Of a stretch of DNA of 64,000 nt, positions 8,775-16,714 are shown one piece after another (position 1 is the first letter of the stretch; each line of letters begins with the position of its first letter). Source of the DNA: Candidatus Iainarchaeum sp. (GTDB taxonomy: Archaea > Iainarchaeota > Iainarchaeia > Iainarchaeales > GCA-2688035); contig JAFCCL010000004.1 in the NCBI GenBank assembly GCA_017610205.1, positions 58,220 to 122,219 on the forward strand, in the 5' to 3' direction. The translations under genes were made by a program, and so were the position numbers. The notes below the pieces were generated by a model that ran no database searches, was not told the origin of the DNA, and was given only the letters and a program-made list of their open reading frames with translations.

Positions 8775-9923
8775 TCAACAATTGCAGGCTACTCCAACAT
8801 TTGAAGAAAAGCGATTGCACTCAGTGCAAATTTCACTAGGACTTAAGGCACGGTTGTAAATTTTAGACTCATCAATGAACCCACTGAAATACTCGCCATC
8901 AGATGCTATGGTTTTTCCAATAAGTAAAGGGTGTAATGGATATGATGAGTTAGTAGATATACCGTCACTGCAGGGAATCGCTGTAGAAAGACTTAGTTCC
9001 TCTCCATTTTTATAAAAGTGAATAAGGTTATCTCCTGCATCGTCAAAAGTCATTGCAACAAAATACCAGCTATTTGGTTCAAAACCTGCGCCGTTAGATG
9101 TGCTTGTTGCAGATACTGTATTACAGTACACATAACCTCTTAGTTCAGTCGTTGTTAGGAAAAAAAAATTATTCCAGCTATTCTTTGCAAAAATTGAGTT
9201 ATAGGCTTTAAGGGAAGTTGGCTTAATCCAAGCAGTGTAAGTGAAAGCGTTTAAGTTGTCCAACCTGCCATTTGCAGGCGGTATGTCAGGGTCACAAGTT
9301 GTGCCATTACATTCAACATATTGAGTTAAGCCGTTAAATTGAAGGCATTTTCCATGTGGGCAATCTGAAACAAATGTTGGACTGCCAAAGGTGATAGCAT
9401 GAAGTTTGTTTCCACTACCATCTTTAGCATTTTCTTCAAAACCGTAGGATGCAATAAGCCCGGTAATTCCTCCTGAACCGCTGACTATGCTTGTATTCAT
9501 CTGCAAACCAATTGCATCCAAATAAGCTATTTCTATAATGCCATTTTCACCATTGTTTGACATAGTTATGCCCTCTAAATGTAACAAACCGCCTGCATTC
9601 ACGTTAACAGGAAAATCACTTGCCTCATCCAAAACTTGATTATTAAACTTAAACTTAGGACTGTCACCAAAATCACCTGAAAAAGTAATTGCGTTAATTA
9701 AAATCTTGCCACCTGTAATATTCTGCATCACTATATCAATATCATTTCCAGAAATGGTACTTCCCTTGAATAAAATCTTTGCAGGGTCAGAAGAATGAAA
9801 AATGGTTGTTTCACTAGGAGTACCTACAACAAAAACAAATACACTTACAACAGATGCTATTAGTATTAATGCCCAGCCATAAGTCATCAAATACTCCAAA
9901 GAAGCTTGAGCTTTGTTGTGCAT
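8775..9923 (-). CDS. Class III signal peptide (pilin-like) protein with LamG domain
   Basis: Start taken at the ATG at 9923 (MHNKAQASLEYLMTYGWAL), with a TTAAATACTT box about 25 nt upstream; an earlier TTG at 9941 is unlikely. The N-terminus is an archaeal prepilin-type signal, with KAQ cleavage site, Glu at +5 and a hydrophobic helix. Residues about 35-150 form a pilin-like beta domain shared with the proteins at 14140, 24998 and 56144, including a QNITGG motif (an N-glycosylation sequon). Residues about 155-370 are a LamG/concanavalin A-like domain (LIASYGFEENAKDGSGN, FTYTAWIKP, WYFVAMTFDDAGD, GFIDESKIYNRALSPSEI). It ends in a Cys-rich tail CTECNRF...CNC. Probably a cell-surface or pilus-borne carbohydrate- or protein-binding adhesin. 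Confidence 0.9.
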   Translation of the reverse strand: MHNKAQASLEYLMTYGWALILIASVVSVFVFVVGTPSETTIFHSSDPAKILFKGSTISGNDIDIVMQNITGGKILINAITFSGDFGDSPKFKFNNQVLDEASDFPVNVNAGGLLHLEGITMSNNGENGIIEIAYLDAIGLQMNTSIVSGSGGITGLIASYGFEENAKDGSGNKLHAITFGSPTFVSDCPHGKCLQFNGLTQYVECNGTTCDPDIPPANGRLDNLNAFTYTAWIKPTSLKAYNSIFAKNSWNNFFFLTTTELRGYVYCNTVSATSTSNGAGFEPNSWYFVAMTFDDAGDNLIHFYKNGEELSLSTAIPCSDGISTNSSYPLHPLLIGKTIASDGEYFSGFIDESKIYNRALSPSEICTECNRFSSNVGVACNC

Positions 9924-9958
9924 TGAAAAATAAAGGAGCAATCAAGTATTTAATTCTG

Positions 9959-11158
9959 TCATTTAAGATATTTTAGCATTACTTTTGCAAGCTTTGGGTG
10001 CTTTACAAGCTTTTTGATAACCATTTTCGCAGAAGACTTTAAGTCGCCTTCCGCAATAAGCATTATGTCTGAACCGGAAATGCTTTTTGCAAGTGTTTCA
10101 AAATTGTTGTCGTTTAATTCCTCCAGCATATGCCTTTGCTTTAGAATCCTTTTCAGTTTGTTGCCTCTTGTTTCATACCATTGAACAGTATACTGGTTTA
10201 GAAATTTGCTTCCAAAATTCTTTTCCGCAATTGCTTTTAGGGCAATTCCTGAAGCAATTGTTGCAGCCTCCATTGCAATTCCGATTCCTCCGCCATGAAT
10301 TGGATTTACCTGATGGGCTGCGTCTCCTACAACAAGCAAATTGTCTGCAGCCAGCTCGTCCAAAAATCCTCCAACAGGAATTGTTCCTGCATTTACCTCA
10401 ATAATGCTTCCGTTTCTAAGTCCAGGGTGTGCTTTGACAAACTTGTCAAGGTATTCCTTTGCAGTTTTTGGCTCCGAACCGGCAATTCCAATTCCAACAT
10501 TTGCACAATTTTTGCCTTTTGGAAATAACCAAAGATACCCCCTTGGCGCTATTTCCTTTCCGAAGAAAAAGTGAATGAAGTGAGGGTTTTCAAAAGAAAT
10601 GTTTGCCATTTCATACTGGTAACCTGAATCAATGTCATTCAAACCAATTTTGGTGTCAAAGCCAAGTTTTCTTGCAGTAAGACTTTCTGTTCCGTCAGCC
10701 GCAATAATTAATGGAGTAGCATATTTCACATTCTCACCTTGCTCTGCACAGCTTACAATTACTTTTCCGCCCTTTCTTTCAAAATCGGAAGCGTGACATT
10801 TTGTTCTAATCATTGCACCTTTGCTGGCTGCTTCTTTTGCAAGCTCTTTTTCAAAAACCCTTCGTTCAATTATATAGCCTGAAACTTTTTTGAAATCAAT
10901 TTTAACGCTTTTCATACTGGGGGCATATAAAGCTGCGCCATTTATGCTTTGAAGGCACCATTTGTTGTCAGGCTTTAATCCAAGCCTTTCCATCCAGCTT
11001 AAACCAAAGCCCTCTCCGCATCTTTTTGGAACGCCAATTTCCTGCTTTTTGTCAATGCACAAAACCTTGGCTTTTCCTTCAGCCAAAACCTTTGCAGCAC
11101 GCAGGCCAGCAGGACCTGCTCCAATAATTATTACGTCAAATTCCTGCATAAAATTCAC
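9959..11158 (-). CDS. Geranylgeranyl reductase family protein (archaeal lipid saturation)
   Basis: A 399-residue FAD-dependent enzyme. The Rossmann motif DVIIIGAGPAGLRAA is at the N-terminus, VPKRCGEGFG is the family's substrate-side signature, and LLVVGDAAHQVNPIHGGGIG is the second FAD motif. The family includes digeranylgeranylglycerophospholipid reductase, which saturates isoprenoid chains of membrane lipids. The gene either starts at GTG 11158 (overlapping the tautomerase stop as GTGA) or at ATG 11149. It is the third gene of an operon with a ferredoxin and a 4-oxalocrotonate tautomerase-like protein; in Methanosarcina a ferredoxin encoded next to this reductase is its electron donor, so the pairing here is likely functional. 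Confidence 0.9.
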   Translation of the reverse strand: MNFMQEFDVIIIGAGPAGLRAAKVLAEGKAKVLCIDKKQEIGVPKRCGEGFGLSWMERLGLKPDNKWCLQSINGAALYAPSMKSVKIDFKKVSGYIIERRVFEKELAKEAASKGAMIRTKCHASDFERKGGKVIVSCAEQGENVKYATPLIIAADGTESLTARKLGFDTKIGLNDIDSGYQYEMANISFENPHFIHFFFGKEIAPRGYLWLFPKGKNCANVGIGIAGSEPKTAKEYLDKFVKAHPGLRNGSIIEVNAGTIPVGGFLDELAADNLLVVGDAAHQVNPIHGGGIGIAMEAATIASGIALKAIAEKNFGSKFLNQYTVQWYETRGNKLKRILKQRHMLEELNDNNFETLAKSISGSDIMLIAEGDLKSSAKMVIKKLVKHPKLAKVMLKYLK

Positions 11159-11358
11159 TTCTTTTGTTCTTTTTTTATTTTTTCCGAAAGCATTTCGCCT
11201 CCAACAGCCCAGTTTTCAACAGGATTGTCATTGAAAACTATTGTAACCCATTCCTTTGGAATGTTGTTTTCCTCAAAAGCCTTGTACAATGACATAACAA
11301 GCTTTTCCTTTTGTTCTGCAGTCTTTCCTTCCAGCAAATCAATTTTTACAACCGGCAT
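11155..11358 (-). CDS. 4-oxalocrotonate tautomerase family protein
   Basis: A 67-residue protein that starts Met-Pro (MPVVKIDLLEGKTAEQKEKL); removal of Met exposes the catalytic amino-terminal proline of this superfamily. The EGKTAEQKEKLV segment and IPKEWVTIVFND are typical. These enzymes tautomerise small enol/keto compounds; the substrate here is unknown. The gene sits between a ferredoxin gene and a geranylgeranyl reductase gene with a 6-nt gap upstream and a 4-nt GTGA overlap downstream. Its Shine-Dalgarno (GAGGTGAT) overlaps the end of the ferredoxin gene, so translation is probably coupled. Its role next to a lipid reductase is unexplained. Confidence 0.85.
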   Translation of the reverse strand: MPVVKIDLLEGKTAEQKEKLVMSLYKAFEENNIPKEWVTIVFNDNPVENWAVGGEMLSEKIKKEQKK

Positions 11359-11364
11359 TTTTAA

Positions 11365-11541
11365 TCACCTCTTAATACTCATTGCGCCAACAGGGCATAC
11401 CTTTACGCAGGCACCGCAATTTGTGCACTTTTCCTTGTCTATAACAACTATTCCATCAATTAGCTCTATTGCCCCAACAGGGCAAACAATGGGACAGCCT
11501 GCACAATAACAGCACTTGTTTCGGTCATTTACAGCAGTCAT
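11365..11541 (-). CDS. 2[4Fe-4S] ferredoxin (58 aa)
   Basis: This short gene encodes MTAVNDRNKCCYCAGC followed by PIVCPVGAIE and, in the second half, KCTNCGACVKVCPVGAM. Two clusters of CxxCxxCxxxCP are complete: Cys10, 13, 16, 20 and Cys39, 42, 45, 49, with one extra Cys11. It should be a low-potential electron carrier in the cytoplasm. It is the first gene of the operon ferredoxin, tautomerase, geranylgeranyl reductase, and is the likely electron donor of the reductase. The promoter lies in the 73-bp divergent region shared with hypC (TTTATTAACC and TTTTTTTTAAAG boxes on the minus strand). Confidence 0.92.
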   Translation of the reverse strand: MTAVNDRNKCCYCAGCPIVCPVGAIELIDGIVVIDKEKCTNCGACVKVCPVGAMSIKR

Positions 11542-11614
11542 AGTCTTTAACTCTTTAAAAAAAATAGGTTAATAAACATTTTAAACCATTGTTTTTTGTA
11601 TAGGTGAAAGAAAA

Positions 11615-11821
11615 ATGTGTCTGGCAATAGCTGCAAAAGTGATTGAATTAAGGAACGATGGCAAAAAAGCTGTTGTGGAACAGGGTGAAACAAGGAGAGA
11701 AGTCCTTAATATGGCAAAGGCAGAAAAAGGCCAGTATGTTCTCGTTCAACAGGGTTTTGCCGTTGAAAAAATTTCAGAAAAAGAAGCAAGGGAAACTTTT
11801 GAGGCGCTTGCAGATGACTAA
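11615..11821 (+). CDS. hypC: HypC family [NiFe]-hydrogenase maturation chaperone
   Basis: A 68-residue protein beginning MCLAIAAKVIEL; the invariant Cys2 of HypC/HupF, which carries the Fe(CN)2CO precursor with HypD, is present. The following REVLNMAKAEKGQYVLVQQGFAVEKISEKEA matches the small beta-barrel (given here as short family pieces: GQYVLVQQGFAVEKI). Its client should be the hydrogenase large subunit at 14642-15943. Shine-Dalgarno GGTGA lies 9 nt before the ATG. It overlaps the next small gene by 8 nt. Other hyp genes (hypA, B, D, E, F) are not in the window. Confidence 0.93.
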   Translation: MCLAIAAKVIELRNDGKKAVVEQGETRREVLNMAKAEKGQYVLVQQGFAVEKISEKEARETFEALADD

Positions 11822-11972
11822 GCCAAGGAAATTAAAGAAATTGGACAAAAGAAAACCAATACCAGTAGTAGTTAAAAGGAAGAAAAGAATACATCCAACA
11901 ATAGGTAAAATGGCTAGGCAGATATACAAAAAAGGACAAAAGCCTGGTCAAAATATGGATTTCACAGCCTGA
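11814..11972 (+). CDS. Small basic protein, 52 aa, translationally coupled to hypC
   Basis: Starts at the ATG at 11814, overlapping the hypC stop (ATGACTAA). The product is very basic (MTKPRKLKKLDKRKPIPVVV then KRKKRIHPTIGKMARQIYKK), with conserved-looking Pro/Ile pieces rather than random sequence. The 3' end overlaps the convergent gene at 11962 by 11 bp. It may bind nucleic acid, judging by charge alone. I do not recognise a family, and it could be a fortuitous frame, but the overlap geometry is that of a real operon gene. Confidence 0.5.
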   Translation: MTKPRKLKKLDKRKPIPVVVKRKKRIHPTIGKMARQIYKKGQKPGQNMDFTA

Positions 11973-12678
11973 TTGCTTCAAGGGTTGCCTTTGTATATTT
12001 TTCCAGGCGCTTTAATTCGTCTTCTGAAATTTGTTCAACAACATTGTTCCAATGCACTGACACAAGTTCACCTGGAGCAAGTTTCAAACCAAAAGAATTT
12101 TGCAGTGTTTTTTCTTTTTCCCTAAGCTTTAATTCACCTGATTCTGAAAAAAGCTCAATTCCTTTTGCCCTGATTCCTTTAGGTGTTTCCTCAAGCACTT
12201 TTGCCCACTGCACAAGGCAGCTTGAAAGGTTTTTCACAATAGGATCTACTTTTTGTGAAATAAAATTTACGTAAAGGACATGCATGCTGTGATGTGGAAT
12301 TATTCCATCTGGAAGCTCTTTTGCTTTTTTTTTCGCAATGCTGTGTGGCAAGCCAAAATGCTGAAAGGAAAGAATTGTTTTTTGAATTTCTCTAAAAGAA
12401 ACATTTTCAAGCAAGGAATTGCCAATCCAATAGGCTTCAATTACTTCAGAATCAAATGGCTGCAGATTGTTTTCGGTTGCAATCAGTTCAAGGTAAGGAA
12501 ATAATGCTGTGAAATGCGTTAGTTGTTCTTTTGCGATTTCTGCACTTTCTTCAGCCGGATTTGAAATGAATTCTTGAAGCAATTTCCGGCTTTCAACAGG
12601 ACCACAGTAGCCAAGTTTGTTTGGAGGAATTGAGTAAAAGCAGGCTCTTTTTAATGCATTAATTTCTTCTTGGGACAA
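11962..12678 (-). CDS. Conserved protein of hydrogenase neighbourhoods (DUF6390-like)
   Basis: A 238-residue soluble protein with the N-terminal signature FYSIPPNKLGYCGP and a C-terminal half with IPHHSMHVLYVNF, KGIELFSESGELKL and LVSVHWNNVVEQISEDELKRLE. The LGYCGP piece and a HypC-like final part (a hydrophilic barrel ending in VHWN and L..YT) resemble an uncharacterised family often annotated DUF6390 and found next to [NiFe]-hydrogenase genes; the family name is from memory. It starts at a TTG (12678) inside the 3' end of the EamA transporter gene (20-bp overlap), so it is probably co-transcribed. A role in hydrogenase maturation is inferred from position only. Confidence 0.75.
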   Translation of the reverse strand: MSQEEINALKRACFYSIPPNKLGYCGPVESRKLLQEFISNPAEESAEIAKEQLTHFTALFPYLELIATENNLQPFDSEVIEAYWIGNSLLENVSFREIQKTILSFQHFGLPHSIAKKKAKELPDGIIPHHSMHVLYVNFISQKVDPIVKNLSSCLVQWAKVLEETPKGIRAKGIELFSESGELKLREKEKTLQNSFGLKLAPGELVSVHWNNVVEQISEDELKRLEKYTKATLEAIRL

Positions 12679-13573
12679 TTGAAGGACCTTTTATTTTGCT
12701 TGCATGCAGGAAAAAGCCAACACCGAAGAGAAGGAAAACTCCCGAAATTATCAGCAGGAAGCCGAATCCTTGCTGGATTGAAACCTGTTTTCCAAGAAAG
12801 GCAAAGGAAAGGAGGGCTGTAATTGGCTGTGCAAGAAGCAGTACAGCTGTTGCTTTGTGAACTGGCAGGCGCTTCAAGCCGGAATAGAATGTGAAAACAA
12901 AGGCAAGGAGGAAGGCTGAAGAAATCAAAACCCATTGAATTTGCTGCATTGAAAGCACAAGAATTGAAACTCTCTGGCCTGTGAATGCAAGAAATGCAAG
13001 AATGAAAATGCTTCCGAAAAACATTCTTCCAAATGCAACAATTGTTCCGCTTAAATCTTTTAGTACATGCTTTGATAAGGTGTTTTCTGCAGCCCAAAGA
13101 ATGGTCGCGATTAAGATAAGCAACTCAGGCAAACCAAAAGCGTTGATGTTAAAAAGCAGAAAATTTCCTGCAAGCAAAAGCAATGCAGCTGCAATGAATT
13201 TTTTGTCAAGTTTTTCCTTTAAAAAGAAAAAGGCAAAAATCGAGGCCCAAAGGAAAAGGGTTTTGTGCAAAAAACCTGCGTTTAATGCGTTTGTAAGATT
13301 TAATGCATAAAAGAACAAAAGAAAGGGGATTGAACCGCCTATTAAGCCAATTGCTGCAAGCTGGCCAGCCTGCTTTTTTGAAATGGTTTTGATTGCCTTA
13401 AAGTCTTTGAGCAAAATGATTATTGAGAAAAGGAAAACTGCCACAACAGCGGTTTTGAGAAACGTAAATGTAAAAGTGTTAAAGCCCTGGACTGCAAAGC
13501 TGTTTGCAAAAATGCTTACCCCGCTAACAAGTGCAGTAAGCAATACAAGGATAAAACCAGTTCTTTGGCTCAT
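12659..13573 (-). CDS. EamA/DMT-family transporter (10 TM)
   Basis: A 304-residue membrane protein with about ten hydrophobic helices in two repeats, the pattern of the drug/metabolite transporter superfamily (EamA domains). Typical pieces are SGVSIFANSFAVQGFNTFTF in the first repeat, FFYALNLTNALNAGFLHKT at its end, and ALLSFAFLGKQVSIQQGFGF in the second. The substrate cannot be told from sequence. ATG at 13573 has CTTTTTAATCC about 25-30 nt upstream; the same AT-rich stretch serves the divergent protease gene. It overlaps the next gene by 20 bp. Confidence 0.9.
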   Translation of the reverse strand: MSQRTGFILVLLTALVSGVSIFANSFAVQGFNTFTFTFLKTAVVAVFLFSIIILLKDFKAIKTISKKQAGQLAAIGLIGGSIPFLLFFYALNLTNALNAGFLHKTLFLWASIFAFFFLKEKLDKKFIAAALLLLAGNFLLFNINAFGLPELLILIATILWAAENTLSKHVLKDLSGTIVAFGRMFFGSIFILAFLAFTGQRVSILVLSMQQIQWVLISSAFLLAFVFTFYSGLKRLPVHKATAVLLLAQPITALLSFAFLGKQVSIQQGFGFLLIISGVFLLFGVGFFLHASKIKGPSIVPRRN

Positions 13574-13623
13574 GGTAAGGATTAAAGGCTTAAAGGATTA
13601 AAAAGGTAAGTAAGTGAAGACCG

Positions 13624-13998
13624 GTGGCAAAAATTTTTGTTTTTGGAAATGAATTGGTTGAAAAAGACAGCCTTGCATTAAAGGTTGCAAAAAAGCTGAA
13701 AGGAAAGATTAAAGGAATTGAATTTGAAGCGGTTGAGTCATTGGACACAATAAAAAAAAGGCAAGACTTATACATAATGGATGTTGCTGTTGGTTTGGAA
13801 AAAGTGCAATTGATTGAGGATTTGAATAAACTGCAAACAAAGCAGCCTGTTTCAGGGCATGATTTTGATTTGGCAATGGAATTGAAGCTTTTGCGGAAAA
13901 TCGGAGAATTGGGCAAGGTTAGAATAATTGCGATTCCGGCAGAGTACGAGTTAAAAAATGCTGTTGGAGAAGTTAAAACATTAATTGAATCAAATTAG
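13624..13998 (+). CDS. [NiFe]-hydrogenase maturation endopeptidase (HycI/HyaD family)
   Basis: A 124-residue protein starting at GTG 13624. The family GN(D/E) motif is IFVFGNELVEKDSLAL with a nickel-ligand-like Glu, the second acidic ligand is in YIMDVAVGLE, and the His ligand is in PVSGHDFDLAMELKLL. These peptidases remove the short C-terminal tail of the hydrogenase large subunit after nickel insertion. The large subunit at 14642 keeps such a tail, 13 residues after DPCISCATH. The protein is somewhat shorter than the 150-160 residues usual in bacteria, as is common for group 3 enzymes. The stop codon overlaps the remnant on the other strand. Confidence 0.88.
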   Translation: MAKIFVFGNELVEKDSLALKVAKKLKGKIKGIEFEAVESLDTIKKRQDLYIMDVAVGLEKVQLIEDLNKLQTKQPVSGHDFDLAMELKLLRKIGELGKVRIIAIPAEYELKNAVGEVKTLIESN

Positions 13999-14080
13999 CA
14001 GTTGCAGGTGACAACAGGATTGGAAGCGTAACGCTTGCACTTGTTGCAGATTTCTCTTTTAGCCAAATCCCTGCCTGTCG
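13995..14080 (-). pseudogene. Remnant of the C-terminal tail of a LamG pilin-like protein
   Basis: Read on the minus strand this stretch gives GRDLAKREICNKCKRYASNP then VVTCNC and a TAA at 13995-13997. It lines up with the tail of the protein at 8775 (NRALSPSEICTECNRFSSNV then GVACNC and stop). There is no start and an in-frame stop just upstream. It lies directly downstream of the short pilin-like gene at 14140, as if that gene once continued through a LamG domain that has been deleted. Confidence 0.7.
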
Positions 14081-14139
14081 CTGTTGTCTGCTACACTTCT
14101 ATCTAATGAATATGACACAGAAAGTCCTGCTATTTCTAG

Positions 14140-14598
14140 TTAATTAGCACTACAACTTATCTTAACACTCCTGTTAAGTCCGTCGGCATCAGTGTAATCA
14201 ATTTCCATTGCACCACCTGTGCTGCAGTTGTCTGAAAGATTAATGTTTTCAAAACGCATTTCATCACCTGTGCCAACAGTTATTGGAAATGAGGATAGGC
14301 TTTCAGCATTTAGAAGACCGGAAGATGAACCATCCAAGCCCCCAAAAAAAGAAATTGACTTTATAGAAATTCTTCCACCTGTTAAATTCTTCAAAACTGC
14401 AGACAATTTGCTGGATGAATCAATACTTACCCCTTTAACAGGAAATATTGTAGGGTCGGAAGAAGAAAAAGTTACTTCCGGTATTGGGGCGTCTGCTACA
14501 AAAACAAGTATGCCTATAACGCCTGCTATTATTACCAATGCAAATCCATAAATCATCAAATATTCCAAAGAAGCCTGTGCTTTTCTTGATGAAAACAT
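14140..14598 (-). CDS. Class III signal peptide pilin-like protein, short form
   Basis: A 152-residue protein, MFSSRKAQASLEYLMIYGFA at the start, with the KAQ prepilin peptidase site and hydrophobic helix. The extracellular part is the shared pilin-like beta domain: FSSSDPTIFPVKGVSID, KNLTGGRISIKSISF (sequon Asn-Leu-Thr), and a final DYTDADGLNRSVKISCSAN. It equals the first 150 residues of the LamG protein at 8775 but stops before any adhesin module. A remnant of a LamG-protein tail lies 60-140 bp downstream, so it may be a truncated adhesin now acting as a plain pilin or non-functional. Probably a minor pilin or surface protein. Confidence 0.88.
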   Translation of the reverse strand: MFSSRKAQASLEYLMIYGFALVIIAGVIGILVFVADAPIPEVTFSSSDPTIFPVKGVSIDSSSKLSAVLKNLTGGRISIKSISFFGGLDGSSSGLLNAESLSSFPITVGTGDEMRFENINLSDNCSTGGAMEIDYTDADGLNRSVKISCSAN

Positions 14599-14641
14599 AT
14601 GTAGGGAATAAGTGTTTTTTTATTAAAAATGGTTTGCATTT

Positions 14642-15943
14642 TTATAAATTATATTTTGCATTTTTCCAATTAACTTTTAGAAAATGTGTTGCACAACTTA
14701 TGCAGGGGTCATAAGCGCGAACAATCTTTTCTATTTCCAAATTTGCCTTTTCCTGTTGCAAATCCAAAAGAGTTGGAATGAATTCGGCAAGGTCTTCTTC
14801 AATTGGGTGGTTGTTTTGGTTTGTTGGAACAACAATGTTTGCCTTTTTTACAAAACCTTTTTCGTCAAAAGAATACTGGTGGTAAAGTGTTCCTCTTGGA
14901 GCCTCGGTTACACCAATTCCAAAAGCCTCTTTTGGCTTAATTTTCTGCATTTCCTCCTTTTCAAGCTTCAGTTCTTTAATCAGCCTAATGCTTGAATCAA
15001 TTAAGTGAAGCAATTCAATTGCCTGTGCAATATTGTTGTAATAAATTTTGTCACTTGGAAATCTTAAGCCAAGGCCTTTGATAATGTCCTGTGCTGCAGG
15101 CTCAAGCGCTTTTTGGTTTAGGTTAATTCTTGCAAGTGAACCAACTCTGAAAGATTTTCCTTCAAAACTTGTTTGCGCAGCATTGCTGTAGGGGACAATA
15201 AATTCTTCAACATGCTTTAGCATATCTTCTTCTTCAATAACCAGTCCTGAAGCAAAATGAAGCTTTCCTTTGACAAAACTGTAGTTTGAATCAACAAGTG
15301 CCAGGTAATCTGTTTTTCTTTCAAAAGAAAGCTTTTCTGAAAATGAAGCAAAAAGTTTTATTGCATTAATTGCTGTTTTCCTTTCATTTTCAAGCAATGG
15401 AAGGCATTTGTCAAGCTGGCTTTTTTTTGGAAGAGTTGTAAAGCCACCTGGCCTTATGCTAACAGTTTGATAAATTCGCCCTCCCAAAAGCTTTATAATG
15501 TCAGTGCCTGACTTTTTTAGGCTAAGCCCCCAGTGAAGAAACTTGTTTTCTTCTTTGTTGAATTCAAGAACGGATTCCCTTCCAAGATAGTCCGGCAGGG
15601 CAAGGAAGAACAGGTGAAGTGCATGGCTTTTTAGAAATTCTCCGTTTGTTGCAAGGTCTCTAAGAATGTTTGTTTGCCTGCTTGCCTCAATGCCAAACGC
15701 ATTTTCAACCGCTTCAATTGAAGTGTTTAAATGGCTTACATTGCATAGCCCGCAGATTCTTGAAACAATCAGCGGAACCTGTGAAAAATGCCTTCCTTTA
15801 AGCATGTCTTCAAAAAACCTCTGCCCTTCATAAATTTTCAACTCGCATTTTTCAACCACGCCGTCTTTTAATTCAACATCAAGGTTTGCATGCCCTTCAA
15901 TTTTTGTAATTTCCTTTATTGAAAAATTGCATGTTTTGCGCAT
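14642..15943 (-). CDS. hydA: [NiFe]-hydrogenase large (alpha) subunit, group 3b-like
   Basis: A 433-residue catalytic subunit. Both Ni-Fe ligand motifs are intact: RICGLC (in SRICGLCNVSHLNTSIEAVE) and DPCISCATH near the C-terminus. The 13 residues after the final His (FLKVNWKNAKYNL) are the tail removed during maturation. Together with the three genes upstream it makes the four-subunit cytoplasmic NAD(P)-linked hydrogenase (group 3b, also called sulfhydrogenase), which can evolve H2 from NAD(P)H, take up H2, and in some species reduce sulfur. Last gene of the minus-strand operon, directly abutting the small subunit gene (stop at 15944, start at 15943). Confidence 0.95.
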   Translation of the reverse strand: MRKTCNFSIKEITKIEGHANLDVELKDGVVEKCELKIYEGQRFFEDMLKGRHFSQVPLIVSRICGLCNVSHLNTSIEAVENAFGIEASRQTNILRDLATNGEFLKSHALHLFFLALPDYLGRESVLEFNKEENKFLHWGLSLKKSGTDIIKLLGGRIYQTVSIRPGGFTTLPKKSQLDKCLPLLENERKTAINAIKLFASFSEKLSFERKTDYLALVDSNYSFVKGKLHFASGLVIEEEDMLKHVEEFIVPYSNAAQTSFEGKSFRVGSLARINLNQKALEPAAQDIIKGLGLRFPSDKIYYNNIAQAIELLHLIDSSIRLIKELKLEKEEMQKIKPKEAFGIGVTEAPRGTLYHQYSFDEKGFVKKANIVVPTNQNNHPIEEDLAEFIPTLLDLQQEKANLEIEKIVRAYDPCISCATHFLKVNWKNAKYNL

Positions 15944-16711
15944 TCAGTTTTCACCCCTTAAATGACGCAATTCTTTTGGCAGTTGATTAAAATAGGTGAA
16001 AAAATTGTATCTTTCCTTTTTGCCGGAATCCATTTCTTTAAGCAAATTGTCCAATGACTTAAAATTGGCGTCTTTTGTAAAGCCCCTGCAGCCAATGCAT
16101 TGCACGTTCTGGCTTGGGCAGAGTGCATCACAACCTGCGTAGGTTACCGGGCCAAGGCATGGAATTCCTTTTAACAAAAGGCAGGAATTTCCTTTTAGTT
16201 TGCATTCAAAACACACAGGAACCTCTTCAAGCCTTGGAATAACACCGTGCAATACTTTGTTCAAAAAGTCAAGGAATTCAAGCTCGTTGACTGAACAGCC
16301 GTTAAGAATGTAGTCCACTTTTACAAAGGCTGACAAAGGACTTGCCTTTTCTTTAACAGGGGTTATTGCCTTTTGCCTTATTCTTTCCTGAAGCTCTTTA
16401 GGCAAAGCATTCCTAATACCGTTTATTCCAGCAGTTGCAGCGCAGGAACCAAGTGCCACAAGAAAACCTGTTTTTTCACGAATATAATTCAGCTTGTTAA
16501 GATCGTGCTTGCTTATTACACTTCCTTCAACAAATGCTATATCAAGCTTTAATGCCTCTGGCTTTATTTTTTCCATCAAAACACGGGATTCGACTATTTC
16601 AAGGTAATCAAATGCCTTGAGCAATTTTTCCTCAAGGTCAAGAACGGCAAACTCACAGCCTTCACAGCAGGTAAGTGAAAAAAATCCAACCTTAACTTTT
16701 TTTGCAGACAT
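15944..16711 (-). CDS. hydD: [NiFe]-hydrogenase small (delta) subunit
   Basis: A 255-residue iron-sulfur subunit. FFSLTCCEGCEFAVLDLEEK gives the proximal cluster CxxC (Cys16, Cys19), VALGSCAATAGINGIRNALP the next ligand, and NGCSVNELEFLDFL a third. A Cys-rich C-terminal part (CFECKLKGNSCLL, CLGPVTYAGCDALCPSQNVQ, CIGCRG) supplies more cluster ligands. It passes electrons between the Ni-Fe site and the flavin subunit. It lies 3 bp after hydG and abuts hydA. No twin-arginine signal is present, so the enzyme is cytoplasmic, as expected for group 3. Confidence 0.95.
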   Translation of the reverse strand: MSAKKVKVGFFSLTCCEGCEFAVLDLEEKLLKAFDYLEIVESRVLMEKIKPEALKLDIAFVEGSVISKHDLNKLNYIREKTGFLVALGSCAATAGINGIRNALPKELQERIRQKAITPVKEKASPLSAFVKVDYILNGCSVNELEFLDFLNKVLHGVIPRLEEVPVCFECKLKGNSCLLLKGIPCLGPVTYAGCDALCPSQNVQCIGCRGFTKDANFKSLDNLLKEMDSGKKERYNFFTYFNQLPKELRHLRGEN

Positions 16712-16714
16712 TTT

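Noticed and set aside
11658..11813. Frame beginning MAKKLLWNRVKQ overlapping hypC
   Set aside because: It is hypC read in another frame; only the part from 11814, beyond hypC, looks like a gene.
12651..13097. 148-residue Cys-rich frame inside the EamA gene
   Set aside because: Same-strand shadow of a clear ten-helix transporter; Cys content comes from the codon pattern.
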